Shown here piece after piece: positions 8,966 to 18,237 of a stretch of 64,000 bases of DNA. The DNA is taken from contig NZ_BQHI01000014.1 of NCBI RefSeq assembly GCF_021603585.1, positions 1 through 64,000 of the forward strand. The letters are read 5' to 3'. The notes under the pieces were generated by a model. It had not been told where the DNA came from. It did no database searches and worked only from the letters and a program-made list of their open reading frames with translations. How positions within the stretch are numbered: the stretch's first letter is position 1; each line of letters starts with the position of its first letter. A program made the position numbers and the translations under genes. This DNA comes from Pseudomonas sputi. GTDB lineage: Bacteria; Pseudomonadota; Gammaproteobacteria; Pseudomonadales; Pseudomonadaceae.

Positions 8966-9801
8966 AATCCCGCTTTTATGTTTACAACGTCGGCATCCCG
9001 CTGCTGTGTGCCGCGCTGGTGTTCCTGATGTTCGACATGACCCGTATCGACATCGCGTTCAGCAACCTGCTGTTCGATCCGCTGACCCAGACGTTCCCGC
9101 TCGACAAGGTCCACTTCTTCGAAAAGCTGACCCACAAGTGGGCGCGGATCATTCCGAACTGGACGGCCGAAATTGCTTTGATCGGCGCCATGTTGTCGTT
9201 TGTCTGGCCACGGGTGAAACCGCAACAGCATCCGCGTCTGGTCGGGTTTCTCGAGCGCTGCAAAGTCGCGCCGGTGCTGCGCTTTGCCGCCGAGCACCGT
9301 AGGGATTTTCTGTTTGTGGTGGTGGCTTTCGCGGTCTGCACCGGGGTGATCCATTTCCTCAAGGCGCACACCAGCGTCTACTGCCCGATCGAGACCACGC
9401 TGTACGGCGGGAAGATGCCGCACATCGAGTGGTACAACAATTTCCAGCTGTTCCACGAAGCGGGTGAAGGGCGTTGCTGGCCGGGCGGCCATGCCTCGGG
9501 TGGCTTCACCATGCTGGCGCTGTATTTCGTGGCGCGTCGTTATCAATGGCGCTTTTCCAGCGCGTTGTTGTGGGGCTCGCTGCTGCTCGGGTTTGTCTAC
9601 GGCACTACGCGGGTCCTACAGGGCTGGCACTACATGTCCCACACGTTCTGGGCCGGGATCTTCGTGTGGCTGGCATGTTTGCTGACGGCGCTGGCGTTCT
9701 ACGGACGGGAGCGACTGGCGCAACCCGTGCGGCAGAAACAAGCAGCATCGGTCACAGGCTTACAAAGTAGTACGCCTGACGCCCCACCTTCATGGTCTTG
9801 A
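8962..9801 (+). CDS. PAP2-family membrane phosphatase
   Basis: Integral membrane phosphatase of 279 residues with several hydrophobic helices and a recognisable PAP2 signature: KAHTSVYCP (near 134), WPGGHASGG (near 173) and RVLQGWHYMSHTFW (near 217). The motif is a variant of the KxxxxxxRP / PSGH / SRxxxxxHxxxD pattern, as seen in lipid A phosphatases and phosphotransferases. It overlaps the upstream histidine phosphatase by 4 bp, and its 3' end overlaps the convergent GT-C gene by about 50 bp. The context suggests dephosphorylation of lipid A, undecaprenyl phosphate or another envelope lipid; the exact substrate is not readable. Confidence 0.87.
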   Translation: MKSRFYVYNVGIPLLCAALVFLMFDMTRIDIAFSNLLFDPLTQTFPLDKVHFFEKLTHKWARIIPNWTAEIALIGAMLSFVWPRVKPQQHPRLVGFLERCKVAPVLRFAAEHRRDFLFVVVAFAVCTGVIHFLKAHTSVYCPIETTLYGGKMPHIEWYNNFQLFHEAGEGRCWPGGHASGGFTMLALYFVARRYQWRFSSALLWGSLLLGFVYGTTRVLQGWHYMSHTFWAGIFVWLACLLTALAFYGRERLAQPVRQKQAASVTGLQSSTPDAPPSWS

Positions 9802-11173
9802 TGATCTTCAACGGCGCGGCGGGCGGCTGGTCGCCCGACAGCACCGCCACGTTCGCTGATGACTGTTCCAGAAACGCCCGCAGCTGTGCCTCGGTGTCCA
9901 ATCCCTTGAGCACGCTGCGGGTGTAGAACACGCTGGCGCCGCCCACCCGTTCATTCGCCTGATACAGGGCAACGTCGTGACCTTCGGTCTGCAGGGTCTG
10001 GATCTCTTCGGTCAGCGGCAGGAATGACAACCTGCGATCGGCGTGGGGCAGGTACCACTGCGCGGCGGCCAGGTAACTGCCCATCACCACGGTCAACACG
10101 CCCATTGCCAGTGTTTGATGATGGCGGGCTATCCAGCCTTTATGTGGCTTCAGTTTCTCGAACAGCACGTTTGCGTATTCCGCCGCGATGACGGCGGCGG
10201 CCGGTGTCATCGACATCAGGTACACCGTGCGTTTGCTCGAGGCCAGGGTCAGCAGGATGAACTGCGCGATGATCCACAGGCTGAAAAACAGCAGGTAACG
10301 GTTGGCCTTCAGTTCCTTGCGAAAATGCCACAGACCCAGGTACACCAGAATGTTCCAGGGCAGGAACGCCTGCGGCAGCTTGGCGAGGTAGTAGTAAAAC
10401 GGCTCGTAGTGGCCGGCTTCGACGAACGATCCGCTGAAACGTCCTACGCTGTTGGTCAGCAACACTTCGCTGACTGCCTGGACGCCGCCGCGCTGATAGA
10501 GCACGGCGAGCCAGATCATCAGCGGGATCAGGCCGATAAGGGTCAGCAAACCCGGGCGTAGCCAGTCCGACAGTTTGAAGCGCTTGTCCATCAGATTGTC
10601 GGCCAGCAGATAAGCGAAAATCACCACCCCCGGCATCGCCAGACCGAGCACGCCTTTGCTCAGCGTGGCGATGGCAATCCCAACGGCAAACAGCAACGAG
10701 TTGCCCGGGGTCGATGCCCGCTGCGCCTGAAAAAACGCCAGCAACGCCATGGTCACGCCGAGGGCAAGCAGAGCATCCTCGCCGACCCCACGCACGTTGC
10801 TCCAGTAACTGGCCATGGTCGCCAGCAAAATCCCCGCTGTCCAGGCGATGGCCTTCGGGCGTTCGAAGCGGCGCAGCATGGCGTACAGCAGCATCACGCT
10901 GAGCAACCCGGCCACCGCCGACGCCAGTCGCACCGCCCAGGGCGAGACACCGAAAACCCGCAGGGCGCCGGCGTCCAGCCACAGGCTCAGGGGCGGTTTT
11001 TCCAGAAAGGGCTCGCCAAACAGACGCGGTGTCACCCAGTCGTTGTCCAGGTGCATCTCCATCGCAATGCCCGCAACCCGGGCCTCGGTGGAGCCTTGCA
11101 GTTGATGGCTGCCGAGGGCGAAAAAGAACAGCAGGGCGGCAAGCAGAAGCAGGGAAGAGGCGGCACGCGACAT
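9752..11173 (-). CDS. ArnT-like GT-C glycosyltransferase (family 39/83)
   Basis: Polytopic membrane glycosyltransferase of 473 residues, matching the dolichyl-phosphate-mannose / ArnT superfamily, which transfers sugars from polyprenyl-phosphate donors to lipid A or proteins on the periplasmic face. The first loop after TM1 holds the acidic motif GSTEARVAGIAMEM, followed by DWVTPRLFGEPFLEKPPLSLWL, a typical ArnT-like block. About ten further hydrophobic helices follow. ATG 11173 (MSRAASS) gives a clean signal-anchor; an in-frame TTG at 11185 adds four residues. The gene is convergent with and overlaps the PAP2 gene, an arrangement consistent with envelope-lipid modification. The donor sugar and acceptor are unknown. 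Confidence 0.85.
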   Translation of the reverse strand: MSRAASSLLLLAALLFFFALGSHQLQGSTEARVAGIAMEMHLDNDWVTPRLFGEPFLEKPPLSLWLDAGALRVFGVSPWAVRLASAVAGLLSVMLLYAMLRRFERPKAIAWTAGILLATMASYWSNVRGVGEDALLALGVTMALLAFFQAQRASTPGNSLLFAVGIAIATLSKGVLGLAMPGVVIFAYLLADNLMDKRFKLSDWLRPGLLTLIGLIPLMIWLAVLYQRGGVQAVSEVLLTNSVGRFSGSFVEAGHYEPFYYYLAKLPQAFLPWNILVYLGLWHFRKELKANRYLLFFSLWIIAQFILLTLASSKRTVYLMSMTPAAAVIAAEYANVLFEKLKPHKGWIARHHQTLAMGVLTVVMGSYLAAAQWYLPHADRRLSFLPLTEEIQTLQTEGHDVALYQANERVGGASVFYTRSVLKGLDTEAQLRAFLEQSSANVAVLSGDQPPAAPLKIIKTMKVGRQAYYFVSL

Positions 11174-11241
11174 GGGTTCAGGCAACCGGAAGTGAGCGGA
11201 AACCCGAGCTTACGCGGCCAATCCTTAATAATTTGTGAACG

Positions 11242-11829
11242 TCACGACAGCGGCCGCGACCAGCGTTGCTCCGGCGTTTCGAAACGCGAATTGACCCGCG
11301 CCGTCAGCACATGATCCTGCCAGCGCCCGGCAATGTTCAGGTACGCCTTGGCATAGCCTTCACGCTCGAACCCGAGGCGCTCCAGCAACCGGGCACTGCG
11401 TTCATTGCCGGGAATGTAGTTGGCCATGATCCGGTGCAGGTTCTGGGTGTCGAACATGTAGGCGATGGCCGCTTCCAGCGCTTCCTGCATCAACCCCTTG
11501 CCCTGATACGCCTCGTCGATGTGATAACCCAGATAACAGGCCTGAAACGCACCGCGAATGATCCCGCTGAAATTGCAGGCGCCGATCATTTGCTCGCCAT
11601 CCGGGGTCAGCAATGCCATGTGCACCGCCAGCCCGGCTTCGAAGGCGCTGGCCTGTATTTCAAGACGTCGGCGGATCTGCTCAGTGGAAAAGTAATCGGT
11701 GGTGCGGATCGGCGACCATGGAGCGAGGTGGCGTTGATTGCGCTGATAGAACGCGCTTTCCAGCGGCGCTTGATCCGGGTCGAGTACCGCGAGCCTGAGG
11801 TGTTGACAGGGCAGGGTCAGCAGCGGCAT
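11242..11829 (-). CDS. GNAT acetyltransferase, RimJ/RimL type
   Basis: N-acetyltransferase of 195 residues using acetyl-CoA. The GNAT core is clear: LGYHIDEAYQGKGLMQEAL contains the acetyl-CoA-binding Q/RxxGxG/A loop, and NERSARLLERLGFEREGYAKAYL is the conserved C-terminal strand-helix seen in RimJ/RimL (acetylation of ribosomal protein N-termini or other substrates). The ATG at 11829 was chosen because the family alignment begins with MPLLTLP; the upstream extension has no ribosome-binding site. It stands alone, and the substrate is not known. Confidence 0.9.
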   Translation of the reverse strand: MPLLTLPCQHLRLAVLDPDQAPLESAFYQRNQRHLAPWSPIRTTDYFSTEQIRRRLEIQASAFEAGLAVHMALLTPDGEQMIGACNFSGIIRGAFQACYLGYHIDEAYQGKGLMQEALEAAIAYMFDTQNLHRIMANYIPGNERSARLLERLGFEREGYAKAYLNIAGRWQDHVLTARVNSRFETPEQRWSRPLS

Positions 11830-11910
11830 CGGGGGCTCCGGGTCTGGGGATTGAACACCAGAATTGCGCGGTGGGCAGGAAAACACAAATTGCCGCCAGA
11901 TTCCGGGCGA

Positions 11911-11934
11911 AAAAAAGCCCGCAGGAGCGCGGGC
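11911..11934 (-). terminator. Rho-independent terminator after the DUF3077 gene
   Basis: GCCCGC / GCGGGC hairpin with a 6-nt loop, followed on the minus strand by a run of T residues. It lies about 110 bp after the stop at 12047. Confidence 0.75.
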
Positions 11935-12046
11935 GAACCGTAGTTTCTTGAATGAGCGAGGCCAATGTACACGGCCATCACCGTCGCCGGGGTGAAGAAA
12001 AGTTCATGTCGATGAACGACTTGCGTCATCGACGAGCGGTCGTTTT

Positions 12047-12415
12047 TCAGTGCACGACAGGCGCCGTCGTACGGGGCACCAGATTCACCGGATCAAGGTT
12101 CTCCACGGCGCGATTGACCAGCATTTCAGTCATGATCGACAGCTGCCGGATCGCCAGCAACCGGCTGCGCTGAGAACCCTTGAAATCATCGGCAATGTTC
12201 GCCGTCATCATGTTGAGCGCCGCCAGGGTTTCACAGGCATGGGTCAGCAGAGTGGCCGTGTCCACGTCGGTGCGCACGGAAAAGGTCTCGTTGAAAGGCA
12301 GGGTGCGCCGCGGCTTTCTCACGTATTCCTGAGGCTGGGCAAGCACAGCCGGCTCTTTCGTTTCGGTCTCGTGAGGCGGTGTTTGATCAGGCAGGCTTGG
12401 GTTGTCTTTTTTCAT
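12047..12415 (-). CDS. DUF3077/DUF6124-like small protein
   Basis: Protein of 122 residues with a charged, proline-rich N-terminus and a helical conserved C-terminal half (DTATLLTHACETLAALN...RSRLLAIRQLSIMTEMLVNRAVENLD). The last part parallels the small protein at 5274-5657 (NRALD versus NRAVENLD), which marks them as distant paralogues. The family is Pseudomonas-specific and uncharacterised. The ATG at 12415 is preceded by a GGAGCTTCGTC spacer. No export signal is seen. The structured leader found before the other paralogue is not present here. Confidence 0.82.
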   Translation of the reverse strand: MKKDNPSLPDQTPPHETETKEPAVLAQPQEYVRKPRRTLPFNETFSVRTDVDTATLLTHACETLAALNMMTANIADDFKGSQRSRLLAIRQLSIMTEMLVNRAVENLDPVNLVPRTTAPVVH

Positions 12416-12553
12416 GACGAAGCTCCATGGTTTCAGGCTCCCGGCGAATCCCTTTGGTAAACCATCTGCCGGGTTGCAGCGGAGCGCGAAGACTAGCGTT
12501 TGGACGCATCTTGAACCAGTTCATGGAAGTCGACGTGGGTTGAGGGAAATTTC

Positions 12554-12850
12554 CTAGGACGCCTGCAGGCAGGAGCGGAGTTCACTCGACGTCAGCGTGT
12601 GCTTGAAGTGATGCTCCCATAACCGCACACCCAGCCCGCCCGAACGATCCAGCGACGAACCCACCGTCAGCTCCGTGAGCAACGTCGGCTGCAAGCCGGC
12701 ATCGAACAGCGCAAACCCGGCGGCAGGCGGCTGAACAGATCAGTCCAGTCTTCTGAATTCCACGTCGATGTTTTCGGCTTCGATACGCCAACCCTAGAAG
12801 CGTTGCTGACGCACAGGACTTTCATCCAGATTGATTTGCAGTTCTTGTGA
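12554..12850 (-). pseudogene. Decayed gene fragment at the left edge of the defence island
   Basis: On the minus strand one frame reads as a protein-like C-terminus (GFALFDAGLQPTLLTEL ... LGVRLWEHHFKHTLTSSEL) ending at the stop 12554-12556. The same frame is broken by TGA at 12740-12742 and TAG at 12794-12796, and ends upstream at TGA 12851-12853. Base composition is that of the core genome, unlike the island that follows. I do not recognise the family. It may be a core gene inactivated when the island arrived. The evidence is only that a coherent, GC-rich frame spans the stops. Confidence 0.35.
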
Positions 12851-12853
12851 TCA

Positions 12854-13173
12854 GACCTTTGGGAGACGTTTGGCGCGTCTTGACTTCGGTGCGCCAAACC
12901 TTCCCTGCTTTGATGCTCAGAGATAGATAATCGGGCGTTTGGCATAGACTGGTAATCTACGAAGTGATTTTTGTCGTACTGCTGGTGTGACGCTGGCATT
13001 GTATTTGCCGATTCCGACAGCATGGTCGTATACAATGCGCGCCAATATTTAACCTGTAACTGTTGTTGCAAGCAGTCAATACAGCGCGCAGTCATTTCAT
13101 GGCTAGGGTTCGCCGCCTTGAAACGCGAGCGGGCGACTAGGTATAAGCTTCTCTCAGGGAGCAATCTGATCGG
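12854..13173. other. AT-richer intergenic region before the restriction-modification genes
   Basis: No convincing gene. It holds a perfect 9-bp inverted repeat GTTTGGCGC / GCGCCAAAC (12868-12899) and the drop in GC that marks entry into the island; the promoter for mod must lie here. I looked for a copy of the ssrA 3' end as an attachment site and saw none. Confidence 0.4.
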
Positions 13174-15181
13174 ATGGACAGAATGAGCGAAAACAAGCAG
13201 GCTGGAACCGTCGAACATGAGGTTTCCCACGTACCTATCGAAACGAGGGACGGCCAATCTGAATTGCTAAATCAACTCCGAGACTTGATTCCAGGTGCTT
13301 TTCCAGACGGTGAGCTCGACCAAGGATCACTTCTATCCGCGTTGGGGCTCGTAGAGCCAGCCCAAACTTTTTCCTTCACCTGGCCGGGTATGGCCCAGGC
13401 TCGCACTGAAGCTCGAGCACCGACCACTGCAACGCTTGTACCAGACCGAGAAGCATCGGTTAACTGGGATACGGCCGGGGATATTCTGATTGAGGGCGAC
13501 AACCTTCAGGTCTTGAAGCTTCTGAAAAACGGCTATGCAGGTGCGGTGAAACTTATATATATCGACCCTCCCTACAACACTGGCGATAGCTTCACCTACA
13601 ACGACGATTTCTCTGTATCGGAAACTGAGTACCTGGTCGCGACTGGGCAAGTCGATGAGCGGGGACAAGCCACAACTGCCAAAAAAGAAAAGACCGGACG
13701 TAAACACGCGCCCTGGTTAACAATGATGTCTGCACGGCTCGCAGTGGCACGGCACATGTTGCGCAGGGACGGCGTATTCTTGGCTTCTATCGACAGCAAC
13801 GAAGTTCACCACCTGCGTCTGCTGTTGGATGCGGTTTTCGGCGCTGAGAACTTCGTCGACATGATGACTTGGCGCGGTGCGCGCAAAGGCGACGCTAAGC
13901 TTACGGGGGGGGGGGCAGGATTACATCCTTGTCTATGCCCGTGATCGTGAGTGGCTGCGCACCAATGATATCCGCTGGCGTGAGCGCAAAGAGGGGCTCG
14001 AATCGGTCTACGCTAAGGTCAACGAGCTACGTAACGAATACGGCTCGGACTATGAGGCAGCAACCAAGGCTTTGAAAGAGTGGTACAGATCCCTAGCTGA
14101 CGAGAACCCCTCCAATGCCCACAGTCACTACGACCGTATCGACGAACGAGGCATTTGGTTTCCCGACAACATTTCCAGTCCGAACTACCGTGAGAACCTC
14201 ATCTATGACTGGAAGGGTTACAGCCCGCCAGACAACGGTTGGCGCTACGAGAAATCCAAGATGGAGGAATTGGACGCGGACGGTCGTCTGATCTATCCCA
14301 AGGACAAGAGCAAGCGTGTGCAGATTAAGGCGTATTTACACATGCGGGAAACGTGGGCACCCTCATCGGTCTTCTACCGTGACCGTCGTGCCGCTTCAAG
14401 GCAGCTCGACGAACTTATGGATGCCAAGGTATTTGACGATCCAAAGAGTCCCGACGTCCTCGCACGTCTCTTTCACTCATTGACGGGGGATGGTGATCTC
14501 ATCCTTGACTTCTTCGCCGGATCGGGTTCCTCGGGTCAAGCGGTGTGGGAGCAGAATCCGAAAGACGGTAACACCCGTCGCTGGATTTTGGTCCAGCGGC
14601 CCGAGATCCCGGACGCATCAACTGAGTCTGGAAAGAATGCATTGAAAGCCGGCTACGAGACAATTTTTGAGATTACTGCGGAACGGCTGCGGCGGGTTGC
14701 CACGCAAATTGGCGGTGGACTTGGCTTCCGACTGTTCAGAGCCAGAGAAACCAACCTGGTCATCGAAAAGCAGGTCTTCGCGAAAAAGGGGCAAGACGCT
14801 AATGAGCAGCTAAGCATGATGCTGTCTCATGCTGGGCAGACGCCAGTGAAGGATGATGCGGATCCTATTGCGGTTGCCTGGGAAATTGCGTTGAAGGCTA
14901 CCAATAGTCGATTGGATGCTCGCGTGTCTGTACACGAGCATGAGGGCATCAAAGTCTACGAGTTCTGTCAGTTCGCTGCGGATGGGGCTGGCTCTGGACG
15001 ACTTTTGATTTGCCTAGACGCTTTCACCTTCGATACGGCGGAGCACGTAGGTCTTACGGAAAAGGACACTCTAATCCTACGCGGAGACAAGGTAGATAAT
15101 GCGGTTACTCTGACACTTGCGCCTCGTTTGCGCTCCAAATTGATTCTGCTAGAACGGGTGGCTCGTGAAGTTTCGCTTTGA
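13174..15181 (+). CDS. mod: Type III restriction-modification methyltransferase Mod, frameshifted at a G11 tract
   Basis: Adenine-N6 methyltransferase of the beta class, the modification and specificity subunit of a type III system. The 5' part (13174 to the tract) carries LIYIDPPYNTG near residue 130. The 3' part continues with QDYILVYARDREW, a target-recognition region, and LDFFAGSGSSGQAVW, the AdoMet-binding FxGxG motif, ending at 15181. The two parts are in different frames. Reading through 11 G at 13905-13915 gives a stop at 13942-13944, whereas 10 G would give TGGGQDYILVYAR and a protein of about 668 residues. As written the gene is OFF. Start is ATG 13174 or 13183. It overlaps res by 17 bp. 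Confidence 0.88.
13905..13915 (+). repeat. Homopolymeric G11 tract inside mod
   Basis: Eleven consecutive G residues between CTTAC and CAGGATTAC. This is by far the longest homopolymer I noticed in the window, and it sits exactly where the mod reading frame breaks. A length of 10 or 13 restores the frame. Such tracts are classical slipped-strand contingency switches, but also a common site of sequencing error. Confidence 0.95.
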
Positions 15182-17924
15182 TGATCAACCCCACCAGGCG
15201 GCGGCTATTGATGCCGTCATTGATTTGTTCGAGGGTGCCTTGCTTCCGCCCAATAATGTTATTGCTGGGCAGGCTCCTGGCGCCGAAGGGAACCAAGGTT
15301 TCCAGTTAAATGGTCGCCTGCTTGCCGAGAATTTGAAGGCGGTTACTGCCCGCGAAGAAGTGGACACGCAGGATACCCTCGTGCTCATGACCGAAGGGGA
15401 TTTGCAGGATAAGGAGCGCGAGTTTCCCAATTTTTCGGTTGAGATGGAGACGGGGACGGGCAAGACCTATGTCTACATTGCCACGGCTTTGCGTCTGGCC
15501 GAAGCTTATGGCTTGCGCAAGTTTGTCATTCTGGTTCACTCAGTTGCGATCCGCGCGGGTGTGCTGAAGACTTTCGAGCAGACTTACGAACACTTCCGTA
15601 GCAAGTTTCCGAACCTGCCATATAACTGGAGCGTCATGGGAGAGAGCCGTGGTCTCGAGGATTTCATTGATCCATCTTGCACTGTGCAGTTTCTGGTTAC
15701 CAGCATCCAGCTGCTGGACAAGCCCGACACGAATACTCTGTATTCGTCGCCCGAGCAGTCTCGTATTTGGGGTGAGTCCACCTCGGGGATCGAGCAGATC
15801 GCCAAATCGAAACCTGTAGTTCTGATCGACGAGCCGCAAAATATGTCCACGGCGTTGCGCAGGCGGGCCATCGCGACCCTCAATCCACTAGTTGCGTTGC
15901 GCTACAGCGCGACACACAAGGAAACCTTCAATCTCGTTCATCGCCTTGGTGCTAAAAGAGCAGCCGAGATCGGTCTGGTAAAGCGAGTAGCCGTTAAAGG
16001 CGTCGTGGCGGGGTCTGATGGACAGCCTTATTTGCATTTGAAGAAAATCACAAGCAAGGCCAAGAAGCTCTTTGCATCATTGATCATCGACAAAGCAACG
16101 AATGATGGAGCACAGCGTACAGAAATCATTGCAGTGGTAGGGGATAACCTTTTCGAAGAGTCCGGACATCTAGAGCAATACCGTGGGCTGGTCATCGACA
16201 ATATTCTACGTAAGCCCGATCAAGTGGTGTTCGAGAACAAATTGACTGTAAAAGTCGGCGAAGAAATAGGGGTCGACCAGTTGGCGACTTGGCGTGATCA
16301 GATTCGGCAGACGATCCGCGCGCATCTTTCCCGTCAGGCCACCTTAGACGCCGCTAAGGAGGATGTAAAAGTCCTCTCGTTATTCTTCGTGGAGCGAGTT
16401 GCCGATTATGTTGGCGAGAGTGCCCCTTTGCCGGGAATGTTCGATACCATCTTCATTGAAGAATGGTCCAGAGCTGGTCTGCCTAAGGCTCAGATGCCAG
16501 ATCCAGCGGAACTGAGGGTGGCCTACTTTCCCTCAACTAAGACTGGCGTTTTAAAAGATACGAAGGGTGGTCTAGCATCAGACTCGGATTTAGAAGCCAG
16601 GGCTTATAAGGAGATCATCGAGCACAAGGAGCTTATCCTCGACAAAGCCAACCCGCGTGCTTTTATCTTCTCCCACTCGGCCTTGCGGGAAGGCTGGGAC
16701 AACCCGAACGTCTTTCAGATCGGCTTCCTTCGACATACCCGATCCGATACCGAACGCCGTCAGCAGATCGGACGCGGTCTTCGATTACCAGTTGATCAAA
16801 GCGGCAATCGGATAATGGACTCCGCTTTGAATCGATTGACACTTGTTGTTGATGAATCATTCGCCGAGTTTCGGGACGGTCTCAATGCGGAATACTTAGC
16901 CGCCGGCGGAAAGGCAGGAACGGCACCTGAAGTCGAGAACGCGGACTCGGAGGTGATCATCCGTAGACGAGCTGCGATGTTCCAGAGCCCCGAATTTACG
17001 GAGCTTTGGAACCGCATCCGTTACAGGGCCGCCTACCGAGTATCGGTGGATACGCCGTCCCTCGTTGCCATTGTTGCTGTATCCGAACACTTGGAAAGCC
17101 TGAAGTTTATCAAGCCGCGGGCCAATATCGTGCAATCTGCCGAGCTCATTTACGATGAGAATGGCTGGATAATAACCGACGATGGCTCCGTCAACCATGG
17201 TGCGGGAGAGAGGATAATTCTGGTTGGTCAGCGTCTACCTAATGTTGTGCAATTGGTTGAAGATCAGCTGCTCTATGGCAAGTTTCCTCTTCAACTCACT
17301 CGTCCGACTGTTGTCGCCATCCTAGAAGCGATTCCTGATGACTTAAAGGTGGGTGCTGTTCATGACCCTGACCGCTGGGCTCGCGTAACTGCCCAAGCTA
17401 TTCGCGTTGTGGTTATAGAGCAAATGGTACAGAACATCACCTACGAGCCCACGGATAGGGAAACGTGGTGGGATGCCAACGTGGTTTTTCTTGAAGTGGA
17501 GACCAAAAGCGCGCCTAGAACCGAAGCCGGCAAGCCTGCGCCACAGTCTGGGGTGGCTCCAGCTCCAGATGGAGGCGTAAACCTATTCGATCATGTCGAT
17601 TACGACAGTCACGTCGAGCGGCGATTTGCCGAACAACTAGAAAACGATGGAAGTAGGATCAAGCTATTTACTAAGCTGCCACGCCGATTCAAGGTGAAGA
17701 CCCCAGTGGGTGAGTATTCGCCGGACTGGGCAATTGTTTGCGATGAGAACGGAACGGAACGTCTATATCTCGTACGTGAAACCAAGGGCACTCTGAATCT
17801 CGACGATCTAGATTGGGACGAGGCCATGCGTATTCGCTTTGCCAAAAAACATTTCGATGTCGCATCTAACGGTGCGGTGGACTTTAACCATACGACTGAC
17901 AAAGACGGGTTACGGATTATGTAA
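15165..17924 (+). CDS. res: Type III restriction endonuclease Res subunit
   Basis: Large helicase-nuclease subunit of 919 residues that, with Mod, translocates on and cuts DNA lacking the Mod methyl mark. Superfamily 2 ATPase motifs are present: Walker A METGTGKT (94-101), DEPQ box LIDEPQNM (about 219-226), and motif VI QQIGRGLRLPVDQ (about 531). The C-terminal PD-(D/E)xK nuclease reads YSPDWAIV (about 851) then LYLVRETKG (about 869-877), the usual type III arrangement. Start is GTG 15165, overlapping the mod 3' end by 17 bp. The gene appears intact even though mod is out of frame. Lower GC and frequent rare codons mark it as acquired. Confidence 0.93.
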   Translation: MKFRFDDQPHQAAAIDAVIDLFEGALLPPNNVIAGQAPGAEGNQGFQLNGRLLAENLKAVTAREEVDTQDTLVLMTEGDLQDKEREFPNFSVEMETGTGKTYVYIATALRLAEAYGLRKFVILVHSVAIRAGVLKTFEQTYEHFRSKFPNLPYNWSVMGESRGLEDFIDPSCTVQFLVTSIQLLDKPDTNTLYSSPEQSRIWGESTSGIEQIAKSKPVVLIDEPQNMSTALRRRAIATLNPLVALRYSATHKETFNLVHRLGAKRAAEIGLVKRVAVKGVVAGSDGQPYLHLKKITSKAKKLFASLIIDKATNDGAQRTEIIAVVGDNLFEESGHLEQYRGLVIDNILRKPDQVVFENKLTVKVGEEIGVDQLATWRDQIRQTIRAHLSRQATLDAAKEDVKVLSLFFVERVADYVGESAPLPGMFDTIFIEEWSRAGLPKAQMPDPAELRVAYFPSTKTGVLKDTKGGLASDSDLEARAYKEIIEHKELILDKANPRAFIFSHSALREGWDNPNVFQIGFLRHTRSDTERRQQIGRGLRLPVDQSGNRIMDSALNRLTLVVDESFAEFRDGLNAEYLAAGGKAGTAPEVENADSEVIIRRRAAMFQSPEFTELWNRIRYRAAYRVSVDTPSLVAIVAVSEHLESLKFIKPRANIVQSAELIYDENGWIITDDGSVNHGAGERIILVGQRLPNVVQLVEDQLLYGKFPLQLTRPTVVAILEAIPDDLKVGAVHDPDRWARVTAQAIRVVVIEQMVQNITYEPTDRETWWDANVVFLEVETKSAPRTEAGKPAPQSGVAPAPDGGVNLFDHVDYDSHVERRFAEQLENDGSRIKLFTKLPRRFKVKTPVGEYSPDWAIVCDENGTERLYLVRETKGTLNLDDLDWDEAMRIRFAKKHFDVASNGAVDFNHTTDKDGLRIM

Positions 17925-18237
17925 GCGAGGCTGGCTCGGTTTTGTAGTGGTCTCGCCCCTACGAGCGAACGTCAGGCCTTGATATGGTTACAACCTTGAT
18001 CCTGCACGAGAGCTGCGGCCTCGCGTTTTGCCTCAGCGGAAAAGGAAGGACGTTGTTTGGTCATCAAACACCTCTATCTGGCGAGCATCCTCGCCTAAAT
18101 AGATGTCCGGTTTCATTAGGCCACTACATGGCAACGATACTAAGACGACCGGCAGAGCTACGGCACTATTTGGCCGCTGTAATCGTGCTTTTCGTTCACA
18201 CAAACGCTCACCATTGCTACATTCTCACCTCGAATTC
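17925..18237 (+). other. Spacer between res and the Mrr-like gene
   Basis: 313 bp without a supported gene. Short open frames run through it, including an in-frame extension of the next gene back to 18103, but none has a ribosome-binding site or a recognisable protein sequence. A promoter for the Mrr-like gene could lie here. Confidence 0.4.

Noticed and set aside
12667-13257. Minus-strand open frame across the island's left edge and the start of mod
   Set aside because: Low-complexity translation without a ribosome-binding site or family resemblance; the frame changes character across the GC shift.
13942-15181. Treating mod as two separate genes
   Set aside because: The DPPY and FxGxG halves are both needed for one methyltransferase, they join exactly at the G tract, and the second half lacks a start with a ribosome-binding site.
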